Positions 23,744-33,125 of a stretch of 64,000 nucleotides of DNA are shown here, piece after piece. The DNA lies in contig NZ_CP066308.1 of NCBI RefSeq assembly GCF_016406105.1, positions 4,252,501 to 4,316,500 on the forward strand, read 5' to 3'. Source of the DNA: Brevibacillus composti. GTDB lineage: Bacteria; Bacillota; Bacilli; Brevibacillales; Brevibacillaceae. A program made the translations under genes and the position numbers. The first letter of the stretch is position 1; each line of letters starts with the position of its first letter. Below the pieces are notes generated by a model that did no database searches, was not told where the DNA came from, and saw only the letters and a list, made by a program, of their open reading frames with translations.

Positions 23744-25267
23744 CTATTTCTGGCTGAATTTAAACATGGAGCTAAAGAAGCTGTAAATTGCATCCCCGGC
23801 AATAAAACCGGCCGCGAGAATGCCCATCGAACTCTCCGCCTCTTTGCCTTTTACCTTCAGAACGATCATTCGGATCAGAATACCGGCCAGAACCGCCCAA
23901 CCGGCACCCGGATTCATAATCAACAGACCGGTGGCAAACAGGACGCCCAGCTGGCGGCTGGGTCCGCCCACAAATTGCAGGATGGCACCGGGAATGGCCC
24001 ACAGCAGCAGTTGTTTGGCTACTTCCGGCGAAGCGCCCGCTTCGATCGTCTTCACATATACCGCGTCTACCGGCGGCACCAGACCCTGGGCAAAGAAGCC
24101 CTGGTACGTGAACATCACCGTGATCAGCGCCACGCCAAAGGCAATCATCCCGGTGACGTACTGCTGTTTGCGGCCGTTCAGTTCAAATTCCTTGTCCTGC
24201 CCGTTGCCGCGGAGAATATACCCCGTCTTGAGATCGTAGCCCATGTCGGCAAAAGCAGGGCCTGTCGCCACGCTAAAACCGACCAGCAGGGCCAGCGCGA
24301 CCGGCGGAAAGCCGATCAACAGGCCGATGATCAGCGTGATCAGGGCCACCGCAAAGGCAGGGAACCAGCCCGAGTGCATCGCGGCGATCCCGACGATCAG
24401 CTCATGGACATAAGCGGCAAAAGCGGCGAAGATCAAAAAGCCGATAAACATGCCCGGCGACATTTCGGTGATCAGTCCGCCCGTGATCGCGAGGATCAAC
24501 GAAATAATCAAGTAGGCGACAAAACCGAGACCCAACGTGCGAGTGGTCTGCTTGTCCGGCGTGGTATACGTTTCGGAAGAATCGTCGCCAGCCGTACCTG
24601 CCGCAGACGCTTTCGCAGTCCCGCCCGCTTTGGTTTTTCCTTTCATAATGACCATCGTGACCTGAATCAGTGCGACGACACCGGCCCCGATCATGAAGCC
24701 GTGCGGGATAAAGACGGTGTTCACATCCACACCGAACAGCGGCACCGAATATTGACGAAGCAACAGACCGATCCCAAACATGGACAACGCCCAGATATTC
24801 CCGATGAACGCCACCCCGAAGGCGGACATGGAGACGCCGAGCCAGGAGCCGAGCAGTCCGCTTGCCGTACCGATGCCGAGCAGGGCCGCATCGACAAACA
24901 TGGCCAGAGCGGCACCGATCAGCATCGGCATAATCAGCTCGGGCTTTCCCATCACGAACGGAATGCCGATCGGGATGAGCAGGCTGTTGGCCGCCCCGAA
25001 CGTCGCGGAAGAGATCGACGTCTGCACCAGATTTTGACGATGAACCGATTTGTACTTGGAAAAAAGGGTGATTGGCAAACGGGCGATAAGCATGGCAATC
25101 AATGCCCCGATAATAGCTGTGTTTGGCGTGATGCCGAGCGAGGTCACCAGTTGCATCCCGATCACCGCACCGATCACTGCCGTAACAATATTGAGAATCA
25201 ACGCAAAAGGCTCAAAAATGGAAGGGTGTTTTTCCTTTTTTGTCTTTTCGCCGTTCATGCTGCTCAT
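23744..25267 (-). CDS. OPT/YSL-family oligopeptide transporter-like protein
   Basis: Membrane transporter of 507 residues with about twelve to fourteen helices. A cytoplasmic insert of low complexity lies near the middle (KTKAGGTAKASAAGTAGDDS). The OPT family moves peptides, modified amino acids or metal chelates with protons. Start at the ATG at 25267, behind AAGGGGGG; the longer frame runs through the spacer and iclR gene end. It starts 19 bases after the IclR regulator stop and leads the catabolic genes. The substrate is unknown. Confidence 0.83.
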   Translation of the reverse strand: MSSMNGEKTKKEKHPSIFEPFALILNIVTAVIGAVIGMQLVTSLGITPNTAIIGALIAMLIARLPITLFSKYKSVHRQNLVQTSISSATFGAANSLLIPIGIPFVMGKPELIMPMLIGAALAMFVDAALLGIGTASGLLGSWLGVSMSAFGVAFIGNIWALSMFGIGLLLRQYSVPLFGVDVNTVFIPHGFMIGAGVVALIQVTMVIMKGKTKAGGTAKASAAGTAGDDSSETYTTPDKQTTRTLGLGFVAYLIISLILAITGGLITEMSPGMFIGFLIFAAFAAYVHELIVGIAAMHSGWFPAFAVALITLIIGLLIGFPPVALALLVGFSVATGPAFADMGYDLKTGYILRGNGQDKEFELNGRKQQYVTGMIAFGVALITVMFTYQGFFAQGLVPPVDAVYVKTIEAGASPEVAKQLLLWAIPGAILQFVGGPSRQLGVLFATGLLIMNPGAGWAVLAGILIRMIVLKVKGKEAESSMGILAAGFIAGDAIYSFFSSMFKFSQK

Positions 25268-25286
25268 TGAAATACCCCCCTTTGGG

Positions 25287-26036
25287 TTAAAGAATGCGTT
25301 GCAGATACGTCTGTATCTCTTCTTTTGCCGCCTGCAGCACCTCGAGTGCATGCGGCACTTTTTCAGCGGGCATCCGGTAATCCGGACCCGCTATGGTCAG
25401 CGAAGCCGTTACTTTCCCGTCCGAGGCAAACAAAGGCACGGCGATTCCGAACACATTGTCCGTATACTCGCTGACGGAGTACGCCCAGCCTTGCTCTCTG
25501 ATCCGGGACAGGTCGTCCAGCAGCCGTTCCTCGCTTTGGATGGTATGCGCCGTTTTGGCAAGCAAGCCTTTCCCGATGATGGCAGTCTGTACATCCGGCG
25601 GCAGATAGGCCATGATCACCTTGTTCGAGGCACCCGCGTACAGCAGCGTCCGGGTACCGACCGAAAATGCGTATTTGACCGCTTGCTGACTCTCGGCGAT
25701 CTCCAGGCAGATGCCCTCCGTGCCATCCAGCCAGGTTAAGAAGACAGATTCGCGGGTCGCATCGGCGGTCTTTTTCATCACCGGGTAAATCAACTGGGTC
25801 ATATCCAGATTGTCCCGGAGAATGGAACCGTACTCCAAAAAGGCGAAGCCCAGCTCGTACTTTTTCGTTTTGGCTTCCTGTCTGACAAATCCGTAGCGCT
25901 CGTACGTGGCGTGAATCCGGTACACGACGGTATGACTCACATGCATCTCTTTGGCCAGTTCACGAACGCCCCATTGCCGTTTTTCCCTGGTAAAATACGT
26001 GAGCAGATCCAGTGCGTTATCCAGCGTCTTTAGCAT
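25287..26036 (-). CDS. IclR-family transcriptional regulator
   Basis: DNA-binding regulator of 249 residues. N-terminal winged helix (about residues 1-60: LDLLTYFTREKRQWGVRELA, HVSHTVVYRIHATYE) and a C-terminal IclR effector domain (TRTLLYAGASNKVIMAYLP; DNVFGIAVPLFASDGKVTAS). It is the first gene of the OPT operon. A 7-bp perfect dyad lies about 30 bases upstream of its ATG and is a likely binding site, so autoregulation and operon control are expected. Confidence 0.9.
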   Translation of the reverse strand: MLKTLDNALDLLTYFTREKRQWGVRELAKEMHVSHTVVYRIHATYERYGFVRQEAKTKKYELGFAFLEYGSILRDNLDMTQLIYPVMKKTADATRESVFLTWLDGTEGICLEIAESQQAVKYAFSVGTRTLLYAGASNKVIMAYLPPDVQTAIIGKGLLAKTAHTIQSEERLLDDLSRIREQGWAYSVSEYTDNVFGIAVPLFASDGKVTASLTIAGPDYRMPAEKVPHALEVLQAAKEEIQTYLQRIL

Positions 26037-26064
26037 GCTTGTCCACCTTCTCTGTTTCTGTTAA

Positions 26065-26079
26065 CGAACCACTGGTTCG
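26065..26079. promoter_or_regulatory. Candidate IclR operator
   Basis: Perfect palindrome CGAACCA-C-TGGTTCG, centred about 35 bases before the iclR ATG. Confidence 0.6.
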
Positions 26080-26145
26080 CTCTGAGAGCAAACCCCCTCC
26101 CATTTGTCGAATAATTTGTACTCGAAAGGTAATTCCCACTATAAC

Positions 26146-26180
26146 AAAAACGGGTCTTTTCCCCCTATGGGAAGAGACCC
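26146..26180 (-). terminator. Terminator after the PucR-type gene
   Basis: GGGTCT(T)TTCCC / GGGAAGAGACCC stem with a short loop; on the minus strand it ends in GTTTTTG. It separates the PucR gene from the IclR operon. Confidence 0.85.
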
Positions 26181-26208
26181 AAAAGAAACGGCATATTTTT
26201 TGGCGGCC

Positions 26209-27758
26209 TCACAAACGGTCCGTATCCTCCGCCAGCTCTCTCAGCTTCCATGCTCTCATCGCCAAATCGAGACGAAATCTTGTTTCCGCATCATGGAGAT
26301 CGACGCCGAGAACTTCCTCCACTCTCTCCAGGCGGTACAAGACCGAGTTGCGGTGGATAAACAGCTCCTCGCCCACCTTTTTGGTTTGCCCGCCTGAACG
26401 CAAAAAGGATGCGAGCGTGGTTAACAGCTCCGTCCCGTATTCCCGGTCATAGGCGACAAGCGGCTCGATAAACATCCGGGACATGGAGGCCAGAGACGGG
26501 TGGTCGGCTGCCTCCTCCAAGAGATCCTCCACCAGGATGTCTTCAAAATGGACCACCGGCTGACCCGGACGCATGAGGCGGCCGATTCGCAGGGCCCGCT
26601 TTGCTTCGCGGTAGCTGTCCGGCAGATCTTCGAGACGCTCCCGGAGGCAGCCGATGCCGCAGCGCCAGCTTGCCCCCTCCTTTTCGCCGCCCCAGCCGGT
26701 CAGCTCTTCCAGATCCCCGACCGCCTCTTCTCTTTGCTCCGCCACATCCTGCGTGGAGGTGCTGCAGATGACCGCGATTTTCTCGTGGATCAGGACGCCT
26801 TTTCTGCTTTGATTCTCGCCGCGGTTGATCTCCTCCAGCAGTTTTAATAGCCGCTCTTCCTTCTGCTGTGGCGGGAGCTCCTCCTCCGCCAGCTCCAGCA
26901 TGACCACATACCGGCGTGCGCCATGCGGCATGCCCACTTGCCTGGCCCGGTGGCGCAACAGCTCCTCCTGCCCTGCCGTCCCCGACAAAAGCTCGACGAG
27001 AAAAGATTCCTGCTCGCGTTCGCGCTGAAGCTGCAGAGATTGCCGGATCGTATATTCGATGGCGAGAATCGTCACCGCCTGCTCCAGACACATTTGCGCA
27101 TAGCGATCCTGCTCCTCGATGGTCCGCGTCACCGCCAGATAACCGACGACCCGGTTATTGACCTGAATGCTCCGCCTCTCCTTGATCGATTCCGGCAAAA
27201 AGCGGGGCGTGCTGCTCTCCACGTCTCCGTCCAGATTGAGCACGGCCACATCGCAGTGGAGCAGCTGCCCCAGCAGCACGACCAGCTCTGGCTCCTCCGG
27301 TTCAGCACCAGCTGGGTAAACTGCTGGCTGACCTCTTGTACCCCCTTCATGACCGTGACCTGCCGGTTCAGGATGTTTTCCATGACCGAATGCGTGAGGT
27401 CGATGGAAGGAATTTCTGCCGGAATGTCGATCAGCGGGATGCGGTACCGGTCACTTTTTCGCAGGGCCTCCTCCGGGATTTCCTGCAAAAAACGCTTGGT
27501 CTTGATCGCAATGGCCGCTCCTTTGACCCGGTGCATCTCGTCCAGGAGGCGGCATAGGAGATAAGGTTCATGGCGAAACGAGTAGCCGGTCGAGATGATC
27601 AGCTCATTGGGGCGGAGCCAGCCCGTCAGATCCGGTATCTCCATGCTGTCGACATAGTAGATTTCATTTTTCAGCCCCTCGATGCCGGCGATAATGGTTG
27701 CCCCCTGAAAAGCGGACAGCTGCAATAACTGTTCGACCGTAAACGGTTCTTTGCCCAC
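26209..27758 (-). pseudogene. PucR-family transcriptional regulator with a single frameshift
   Basis: Two overlapping frames make one PucR-type protein of about 516 residues. The first (GTG at 27758, behind GGGAGCGGAAG) holds the PucR N-terminal domain: FTVEQLLQLSAFQGATIIAG, then LNRQVTVMKGVQEVSQQFTQ. The second resumes with ELVVLLGQLLHCDVAVLNLD, and ends with the C-terminal helix-turn-helix (EELFIHRNSVLYRLERVEEV). The break is near 27297-27303, where the coding strand reads AACCGGAGG; one extra C would restore NPEEPELV. Both halves look well conserved, so the loss is recent, or it is a sequencing error. PucR regulators typically control purine or amino-acid catabolic genes. Confidence 0.8.
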
Positions 27759-27856
27759 GTTCTTCCGCTCCCTTGTTTAACCTTCTTGCTACCATCTTAC
27801 CCTTTTCTGCGTTCGGTGAAAAAGGAGCGATCCGAAACGGGAGTCTCCGCGTTTCC

Positions 27857-28765
27857 TTATTCCGACTCTCCCGCTCCGGTCGTGACGACCTCATCATGAC
27901 GCACCAGCTCCAAAAAGATCTCGAGCGCTTTGGTGCGGAACGGATTTGCCTGGGTAACCAGTGAAAACTTCCGCCGGATGGGCATCTCCGGGTGCCTGAT
28001 GATGGTCAGTGTGCCCAGCTTCAGCTCTTTGCGGATCGCCCAGGTAGACAGCAGACTTACGCCCAGGCCCGCCTCCACCGATTCTTTGATGATCTGTGTG
28101 CTGCCGAATTCCATCAAGCTCTCCGGACGGAAGGCGAGCCTGTCAAACATCTTGTCTGCCGCTTCCCGGGTTCCCGACCCTTCTTCCCGGACAATCCACG
28201 TCTCCTCCTCCAGCTCCGGGATCGCCGCCGAATCCCGCCCGGCCAGCCGATGAGCCGGAGAGGCGATGATCTGCATCTCATCATCCGCAAACGGCTCGAT
28301 ACTCAGCTTGTCGTCCCGGCATTCCCCCTCGACGATCCCCACGTCCAGCTGACGGTTTTGGACCAGCTCGACGATCTCCTTCGTATTGTGGATCGAGATG
28401 CTGGGCCGGATCAGGGGATAGCGCTCGCGCATGCGGGCAATCACGTGGGGCAGTACGTACTCTCCGAACGTATAGCTGGCCCCGATCACCAGATTGCCGC
28501 TTGGGGTATGCAGAAGATCATTGACCAGATCTCGCATGCGCCCGTGCAGCCCCAGGATTTCTTTGGCATGATGGTAGACGATCTCTCCCGCCTTGTTCAG
28601 GCGAACGTATTTATTGTTCCGCTCCAGCAGACGGGTGCCGAGCCCTCGTTCCAACGCCTGGATCTGCTGGCTTACCGCCGGCTGCGTCATGTGAAGCTGC
28701 TCCGCTGCACGGGAAAAGCTGCCTTTTTCTGCGACGGTGACAAAGACAAGCAAAGACTGATCCAT
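27857..28765 (-). CDS. LysR-family regulator (CysL/YeiE-like)
   Basis: DNA-binding regulator of 302 residues. Winged helix near the N-terminus (LLVFVTVAEKGSFSRAAEQL, TQPAVSQQIQALERGLG) and the periplasmic-binding-like effector domain (LVIGASYTFGEYVLPHVIAR). The ATG at 28765 has GGGAGG about 14 bases upstream, a long spacing; a start at 28801 is possible. It is divergent from a YeiH-family membrane protein, the same pairing as yeiE-yeiH in enterobacteria, and probably controls it. Confidence 0.88.
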   Translation of the reverse strand: MDQSLLVFVTVAEKGSFSRAAEQLHMTQPAVSQQIQALERGLGTRLLERNNKYVRLNKAGEIVYHHAKEILGLHGRMRDLVNDLLHTPSGNLVIGASYTFGEYVLPHVIARMRERYPLIRPSISIHNTKEIVELVQNRQLDVGIVEGECRDDKLSIEPFADDEMQIIASPAHRLAGRDSAAIPELEEETWIVREEGSGTREAADKMFDRLAFRPESLMEFGSTQIIKESVEAGLGVSLLSTWAIRKELKLGTLTIIRHPEMPIRRKFSLVTQANPFRTKALEIFLELVRHDEVVTTGAGESE

Positions 28766-28935
28766 CTCGCGGTGACCTGCCTCCCTGTTCTTTTTCTTCA
28801 TTCCTCATGGTTTCATTATACTGTTTTCCTTATCTACTCTATCACAATGATTTATTTTTCTTATATACAAGTTTCCCTTATGCTGAAAGTGGTTGGGAAC
28901 ATCGCACGTACCATACTGCAACGGAGTTGAATGCT

Positions 28936-30009
28936 ATGCGAACACCATGGAAACAGCCGGCAGGAGAGCGGCCGCAGGACGCCGTCGCCGCTGCGCTTCC
29001 TGCCAAAGCAGGCCAAACCCCGTCCTCCCGCCATTGGCTCCTGGGCGTCGGGTTTACCTTTGTCGTCGCGATCCTCGGCTACGCACTGGCGCAAATTCCC
29101 GGCTTTGACCGGGTAGGACAGCTGGCCTGTGCGATTCTGATCGCCATCGCCTACCGTCAAATCTGGGGGTACCCGGAATCGATTCGCTCCGGCATTCAGT
29201 TTTCCGCCAAGCGCCTGCTGCGTTTGGCGATTATTCTCTACGGCCTCAAGCTGAATATCAACGTCGTTTTGCATGAGGGGCTGGGGCTATTGCTCTACGA
29301 TGCGGGCGTAATCGTCTTTGCCATCGGCCTTACTTTGCTGATTGCCAAGAGCCTTAAAGCCGATATGTCCTTATCGATGCTGCTCGGCGTCGGGACCGGG
29401 GTCTGCGGAGCTGCCGCCATCGCCGCCGTCTCGCCGATTATTAAGGCGAAGGATGAAGACACGGCCATCGGCGTCGGAATCATCGCACTGGTGGGCACGG
29501 TTTTTGCCGTCGCCTATACCCTCGTAAGACCGCTCTTGCCGCTGTCGCCTCTCGAATACGGCACCTGGTCCGGGGTGAGTCTTCACGAAATCGCGCATGT
29601 CGCGCTGGCAGCCGCTCCCGCAGGAGATGACGGGCTGGCGATCGGTTTGCTGGCCAAATTGGGACGCGTCCTGCTTTTGGTTCCGCTCTGTTTTCTCCTG
29701 ATGGTCTGGATGAAAAAAACCGGCAAGGTGGAGGGCGCAGCCAAAATTGAATTTCCCTGGTTTTTGATCGGCTTCATCGCGATGAGTGTGATCGGCAGCT
29801 ACGTGCTGGGCGGTCTCATCCCCGTCTCCGACAGCTTCCACAGTTCAGTCGCCAGCTTGACCACCTTTGTCCTGACGATGGCGATGGTCGGCCTCGGGCT
29901 CAACGTAAACCTGCGCGACATGCGCACCAAGGCCGCGAAGCCGCTGATCGCGATGGCCGTCACCTCTGTCCTGCTGTCGGGTCTGACGTTCCTGCTCGCA
30001 ATCGTATAA
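28936..30009 (+). CDS. YeiH-family putative sulfate exporter
   Basis: Membrane protein of 357 residues with about ten helices after a roughly 30-residue cytoplasmic tail. Family blocks: KRLLRLAIILYGLKLNINVV, GVGTGVCGAAAIAAVSPIIK, LHEIAHVALAAA and the C-terminal VGLGLNVNLRDMRTKA. The family is labelled putative sulfate exporter, with little direct evidence. ATG at 28936, GGAG nine bases upstream. It is divergent from the LysR gene at 28765, with a 170-base gap that should hold both promoters. Confidence 0.87.
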   Translation: MRTPWKQPAGERPQDAVAAALPAKAGQTPSSRHWLLGVGFTFVVAILGYALAQIPGFDRVGQLACAILIAIAYRQIWGYPESIRSGIQFSAKRLLRLAIILYGLKLNINVVLHEGLGLLLYDAGVIVFAIGLTLLIAKSLKADMSLSMLLGVGTGVCGAAAIAAVSPIIKAKDEDTAIGVGIIALVGTVFAVAYTLVRPLLPLSPLEYGTWSGVSLHEIAHVALAAAPAGDDGLAIGLLAKLGRVLLLVPLCFLLMVWMKKTGKVEGAAKIEFPWFLIGFIAMSVIGSYVLGGLIPVSDSFHSSVASLTTFVLTMAMVGLGLNVNLRDMRTKAAKPLIAMAVTSVLLSGLTFLLAIV

Positions 30010-30112
30010 ATTCCAGGGTCCAGCCTCGGTTCGGCTTTTCTCTGATTCGTGATATGATGGAGGGAGGATGATCCGTCTACGGGGAAAAGTACGGACGACG
30101 AGGTGAAACGGA

Positions 30113-30823
30113 ATGCTTACACTGGAGCGGATTACGGGCGGCTACACGGCTGCCAGGCCCGCCATTCACGATATATCTTTTACCGTTCAGGCCGGCGAAA
30201 TCGTCGGCTTGATCGGTCTCAACGGTGCAGGAAAAAGCACCATCTTAAAGCATGTTCTCGGCTTTTTGCAGCCGACATCCGGCTCGATCTCCTTCGCCAC
30301 GGATAAGGAGCCGCTGATCGCTTACGTACCGGAGACCCCGGAGCTGTATGAGGAGCTGACCCTCTGGGAGCATCTGCAGTTCATGGCCCATGCCTACCAG
30401 CTGGAGGACCAGCAATTTGAGGAGCGTGCCCGGCAGCTCCTGGATTTGTTTCGGCTGACAGCCAGAGCGGATCACTTTCCCGGCTCTTTTTCCAAGGGCA
30501 TGCGGCAAAAAGTGATGATCCTCTGTGCCTTTCTCGTCAAACCGGATGTGCTGGTCGTCGACGAGCCTTTTGTCGGCCTCGACCCGCTGGCGACCGAGAC
30601 GCTGCTTGACCAGCTGACCGCACTGAAAAAAGAAGGGACCGCGATTTTGCTGTCCACGCATGTACTGGCCTTGGCCGAAACCTATGTCGATCGCTTTGTC
30701 GTCGTACACGAAGGGAAGATCGCCCTCCACGGCACCCTCGCCCAGATGCAGAGCCAGGCCCAGCTTCCCCAGGCTTCTCTGGACCAGCTTTTCCTGGCTT
30801 GCGTGCGAGGTGTGCGGCCATGA
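30113..30823 (+). CDS. ecsA: ABC transporter ATPase EcsA
   Basis: ATPase of 236 residues of the Ecs transporter, which in B. subtilis affects protein secretion, sporulation and regulated proteolysis. Walker A GLNGAGKST, signature FSKGMRQKVMILCAF (SKGM in place of LSGGQ, as usual in EcsA) and Walker B VLVVDEPFVGLDPLA. The PETPELYEELTLWEHLQFMA block is typical of EcsA. ATG at 30113 follows GAGGTGAAACGGA. The stop overlaps the ecsB ATG. Confidence 0.92.
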   Translation: MLTLERITGGYTAARPAIHDISFTVQAGEIVGLIGLNGAGKSTILKHVLGFLQPTSGSISFATDKEPLIAYVPETPELYEELTLWEHLQFMAHAYQLEDQQFEERARQLLDLFRLTARADHFPGSFSKGMRQKVMILCAFLVKPDVLVVDEPFVGLDPLATETLLDQLTALKKEGTAILLSTHVLALAETYVDRFVVVHEGKIALHGTLAQMQSQAQLPQASLDQLFLACVRGVRP

Positions 30824-32046
30824 CGGTTGATCGGCTATTTGCCGCCCGTTTGCAGGCGGCCTGGCATACAGGCATGGGCTGGGCCAAGCGGGCCGTCTCC
30901 GGCAGCAATTCGCTGGGGCTGGTCGTGCTTTATTTTTTGGCCGCCTATCTGTATACCCAAACGGCGGAGTCTCTCGCCCCCCGTCTGTGGACACAGCTGG
31001 CGGCTGCTCTGTTGACGGCTGCGGTCGTGGCGCCTGCGGCCGTCCGGACTTTCCTGCGCAATGCCGACCTGGCCTTGCTGGCCCCTTCTCCCTATCCGAT
31101 GGCGGCCTATTTGCGCACTGCCTTTTTCTATAGTCTGCTGGTACAAGCGGCCGGCATGCTGCTGCTCGCAGTGATCGTCCGCCCGGTCTACGAGGCGACG
31201 GCCAAGGCTCCCGGCTCGTGGCTGGTGCTGGCTGCTTGCCTGATTTTTTTGAAAGCCTGGAGTCTGGATTTGCACTGGCGGCACCTGCGCCTTCATCGCG
31301 GCTCGCTGATGCCGCTGCTCATCCGCTGGGCGGTCATTTCACTGTTCCTGTTCGGCTTTTGGACCGGCAGCCTGATTTCCCTGGGAAGCGCCCTTTTGGC
31401 CATGGCGATCCTGACGGGAGAGGCGGCCGTGCATGCTGCGCGCTATCATCTGCCCTGGCCGGTCCTGATGGAGAAGGAAAACAAGCGGATTGACCTTTAC
31501 TACAGCATCCTGAACATGTTCATCGACGTTCCTCACAAGCGCAAAAAGATTCGCGGCAGAAGCTGGGCCGTCCGCCTTTTCGATAAGCTGACAGGTGCCA
31601 AACAGAATGCCTACCTCTTCCTTCTCGTTCGCCATGTGCTGCGGACGGGCGAGACGTTTTCCATCTACCTGCGGCTGTCCGCAGTGACCTGGGTGATCCT
31701 GGCCTGGGCCCAGTCACACCTGCTCCTGTATACGCTCTGCCTGGCCAGTCTGGCTGCCGCCGGCAAACAGGTGACCCAGCATATGCGCACCATTGTCCAT
31801 CCGCCGGCGATTCGCCTCTTGCCGATCTCGCCCGGCCAAAGACAAAAAGCAGCGAGGCGCCTGTGTCTCTCGCTGTTGTGGCTTTTGACGGCGGGCATTG
31901 CCGCCATCCTGTTCAGCAAAACGGCACCGCTCCCCGATAAACTGGCCCTCACGGCGATCTGCCTGATCTGGTCGGTGCTGCTGACCCATTTCTATTTACG
32001 CGGAAAGCCCGCGCTGTCTACAAATCGTATCCCTCTAAAACGCTGA
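30820..32046 (+). CDS. ecsB: ABC transporter permease EcsB
   Basis: Membrane partner of EcsA, 408 residues with about ten helices in two groups, separated by a cytoplasmic loop (MEKENKRIDLYYSILNMFID, VPHKRKKIRGRSWAVRLFDK) that is typical of EcsB. The ATG at 30820 overlaps the ecsA stop (ATGA). Its 3' end overlaps the convergent LysR gene by 29 bases, and I see no terminator between them. EcsC is not adjacent. Confidence 0.9.
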   Translation: MTVDRLFAARLQAAWHTGMGWAKRAVSGSNSLGLVVLYFLAAYLYTQTAESLAPRLWTQLAAALLTAAVVAPAAVRTFLRNADLALLAPSPYPMAAYLRTAFFYSLLVQAAGMLLLAVIVRPVYEATAKAPGSWLVLAACLIFLKAWSLDLHWRHLRLHRGSLMPLLIRWAVISLFLFGFWTGSLISLGSALLAMAILTGEAAVHAARYHLPWPVLMEKENKRIDLYYSILNMFIDVPHKRKKIRGRSWAVRLFDKLTGAKQNAYLFLLVRHVLRTGETFSIYLRLSAVTWVILAWAQSHLLLYTLCLASLAAAGKQVTQHMRTIVHPPAIRLLPISPGQRQKAARRLCLSLLWLLTAGIAAILFSKTAPLPDKLALTAICLIWSVLLTHFYLRGKPALSTNRIPLKR

Positions 32047-32923
32047 AAAATCGCTTCAGAAATTCGCAAAACAGCTTCTCCGTGGGCGGCAATTCCCGGT
32101 CGGCAGGGATGATCAAGCCCACGGTGCGCGTCACATTCGGCTCCGTAACCGGGATCGTCACCGTGTTGCGGGGCCGATTGTCGGTCAGCGTAATTTCGGG
32201 AAGCAGCGTGACCCCGAGTCCGGCGGCGACCAGCCCCTTGATCGCGTCGATATCTTCTCCCTCGAAGGAAACGGTCGGCCGAAAGCCTTGCTGACTGCAA
32301 GCATGGACGACCAAGTCGCGCAAAATAAACCCCTCCGGAAACAGGACAAATGCTTCCTCCCGCAGCTGGCTCAGCTGCAGCTTCTTTTCCTTCGCCAGCG
32401 GATGATGCGAAGGGAGCAGCGCTACGATCTTTTCCAAAAACAACGTATGGCCGATCACCTGCTTCTCGTCCTTGGGAACCGGCCCGAGGAGAGCGATGTC
32501 AATTTCCCCCTTGATCACGGCATCGATCAAAGAGCGGTACGACCCTTGCCGCAGATGGAACTGCACATGCTCATGCTGCTCGCGAAAAGCGGAGATGACC
32601 GTAGGCAGCGTATAGGCGGCCAGGCTGCTGGGAAAACCGATGCGGATCGTGCCTCTCTCCGGATCGAGAAACTCCTCGATTTCCCGCTTGGCCTTGTCGA
32701 TGACTTTCATCGCCTGCATCATATGATCCAGGAACACCTTGCCGATCGGCGTCAACCGCACATTCCGCCCGTCCCGGATGAACAGATCGACGCCCAGCTC
32801 CGCTTCCAGATTGACGATCTGCCTGCTCACGGCAGACTGTGCGACATGAAGCGCATGGGATGCTTCCGTCACGTGCTCCCGCTTGGCTACCTCGATAAAA
32901 TACTGGATCTGCCTGAGTTCCAC
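32018..32923 (-). CDS. LysR-family regulator, GltC-like
   Basis: Regulator of 301 residues closely patterned on B. subtilis GltC: VELRQIQYFIEVAKREHVTE, HVAQSAVSRQIVNLEAELG, and effector-domain blocks IRIGFPSSLAAYTLP and GLGVTLLPEITL. The GTG at 32923 is the start: GGAGGGGAG lies six bases upstream, and GltC proteins begin with MELRQ. It is divergent from glutamate dehydrogenase (33126). GltC in B. subtilis controls glutamate synthase in response to glutamate/oxoglutarate balance; here the likely target is the dehydrogenase gene. Confidence 0.88.
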   Translation of the reverse strand: MELRQIQYFIEVAKREHVTEASHALHVAQSAVSRQIVNLEAELGVDLFIRDGRNVRLTPIGKVFLDHMMQAMKVIDKAKREIEEFLDPERGTIRIGFPSSLAAYTLPTVISAFREQHEHVQFHLRQGSYRSLIDAVIKGEIDIALLGPVPKDEKQVIGHTLFLEKIVALLPSHHPLAKEKKLQLSQLREEAFVLFPEGFILRDLVVHACSQQGFRPTVSFEGEDIDAIKGLVAAGLGVTLLPEITLTDNRPRNTVTIPVTEPNVTRTVGLIIPADRELPPTEKLFCEFLKRFFSVLEGYDL

Positions 32924-33052
32924 CGGCGACTCCCCTCCTCTCCCGTTCATTCATCTCATTTCGGCATTAATTTCATCTACATTCTATATTGTTTCGATCA
33001 ATTCTAAAAGCGTAAAATGTTCTCATAAACGAAGTCCGCATCTGGTCAAAAG

Positions 33053-33081
33053 TTGATTCACCCATTTGCGCCGCATATGCA
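33053..33081 (+). promoter_or_regulatory. Probable promoter of the glutamate dehydrogenase gene
   Basis: TTGATT (33053-33058), 17-base spacer, TATGCA (33076-33081), about 45 bases upstream of the start codon. The gap to the LysR gene (33082-32924) holds no other gene. Confidence 0.6.
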
Positions 33082-33125
33082 GAGAGAGTTATGGAAAGAT
33101 TCTGAAATAGAGAGGGAGAGAGCCA

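Noticed and set aside
30010..30112. Possible terminator after the YeiH gene (AGCC / GGCT with TTTTC)
   Set aside because: Only four base pairs in the stem; too weak to list as a terminator.
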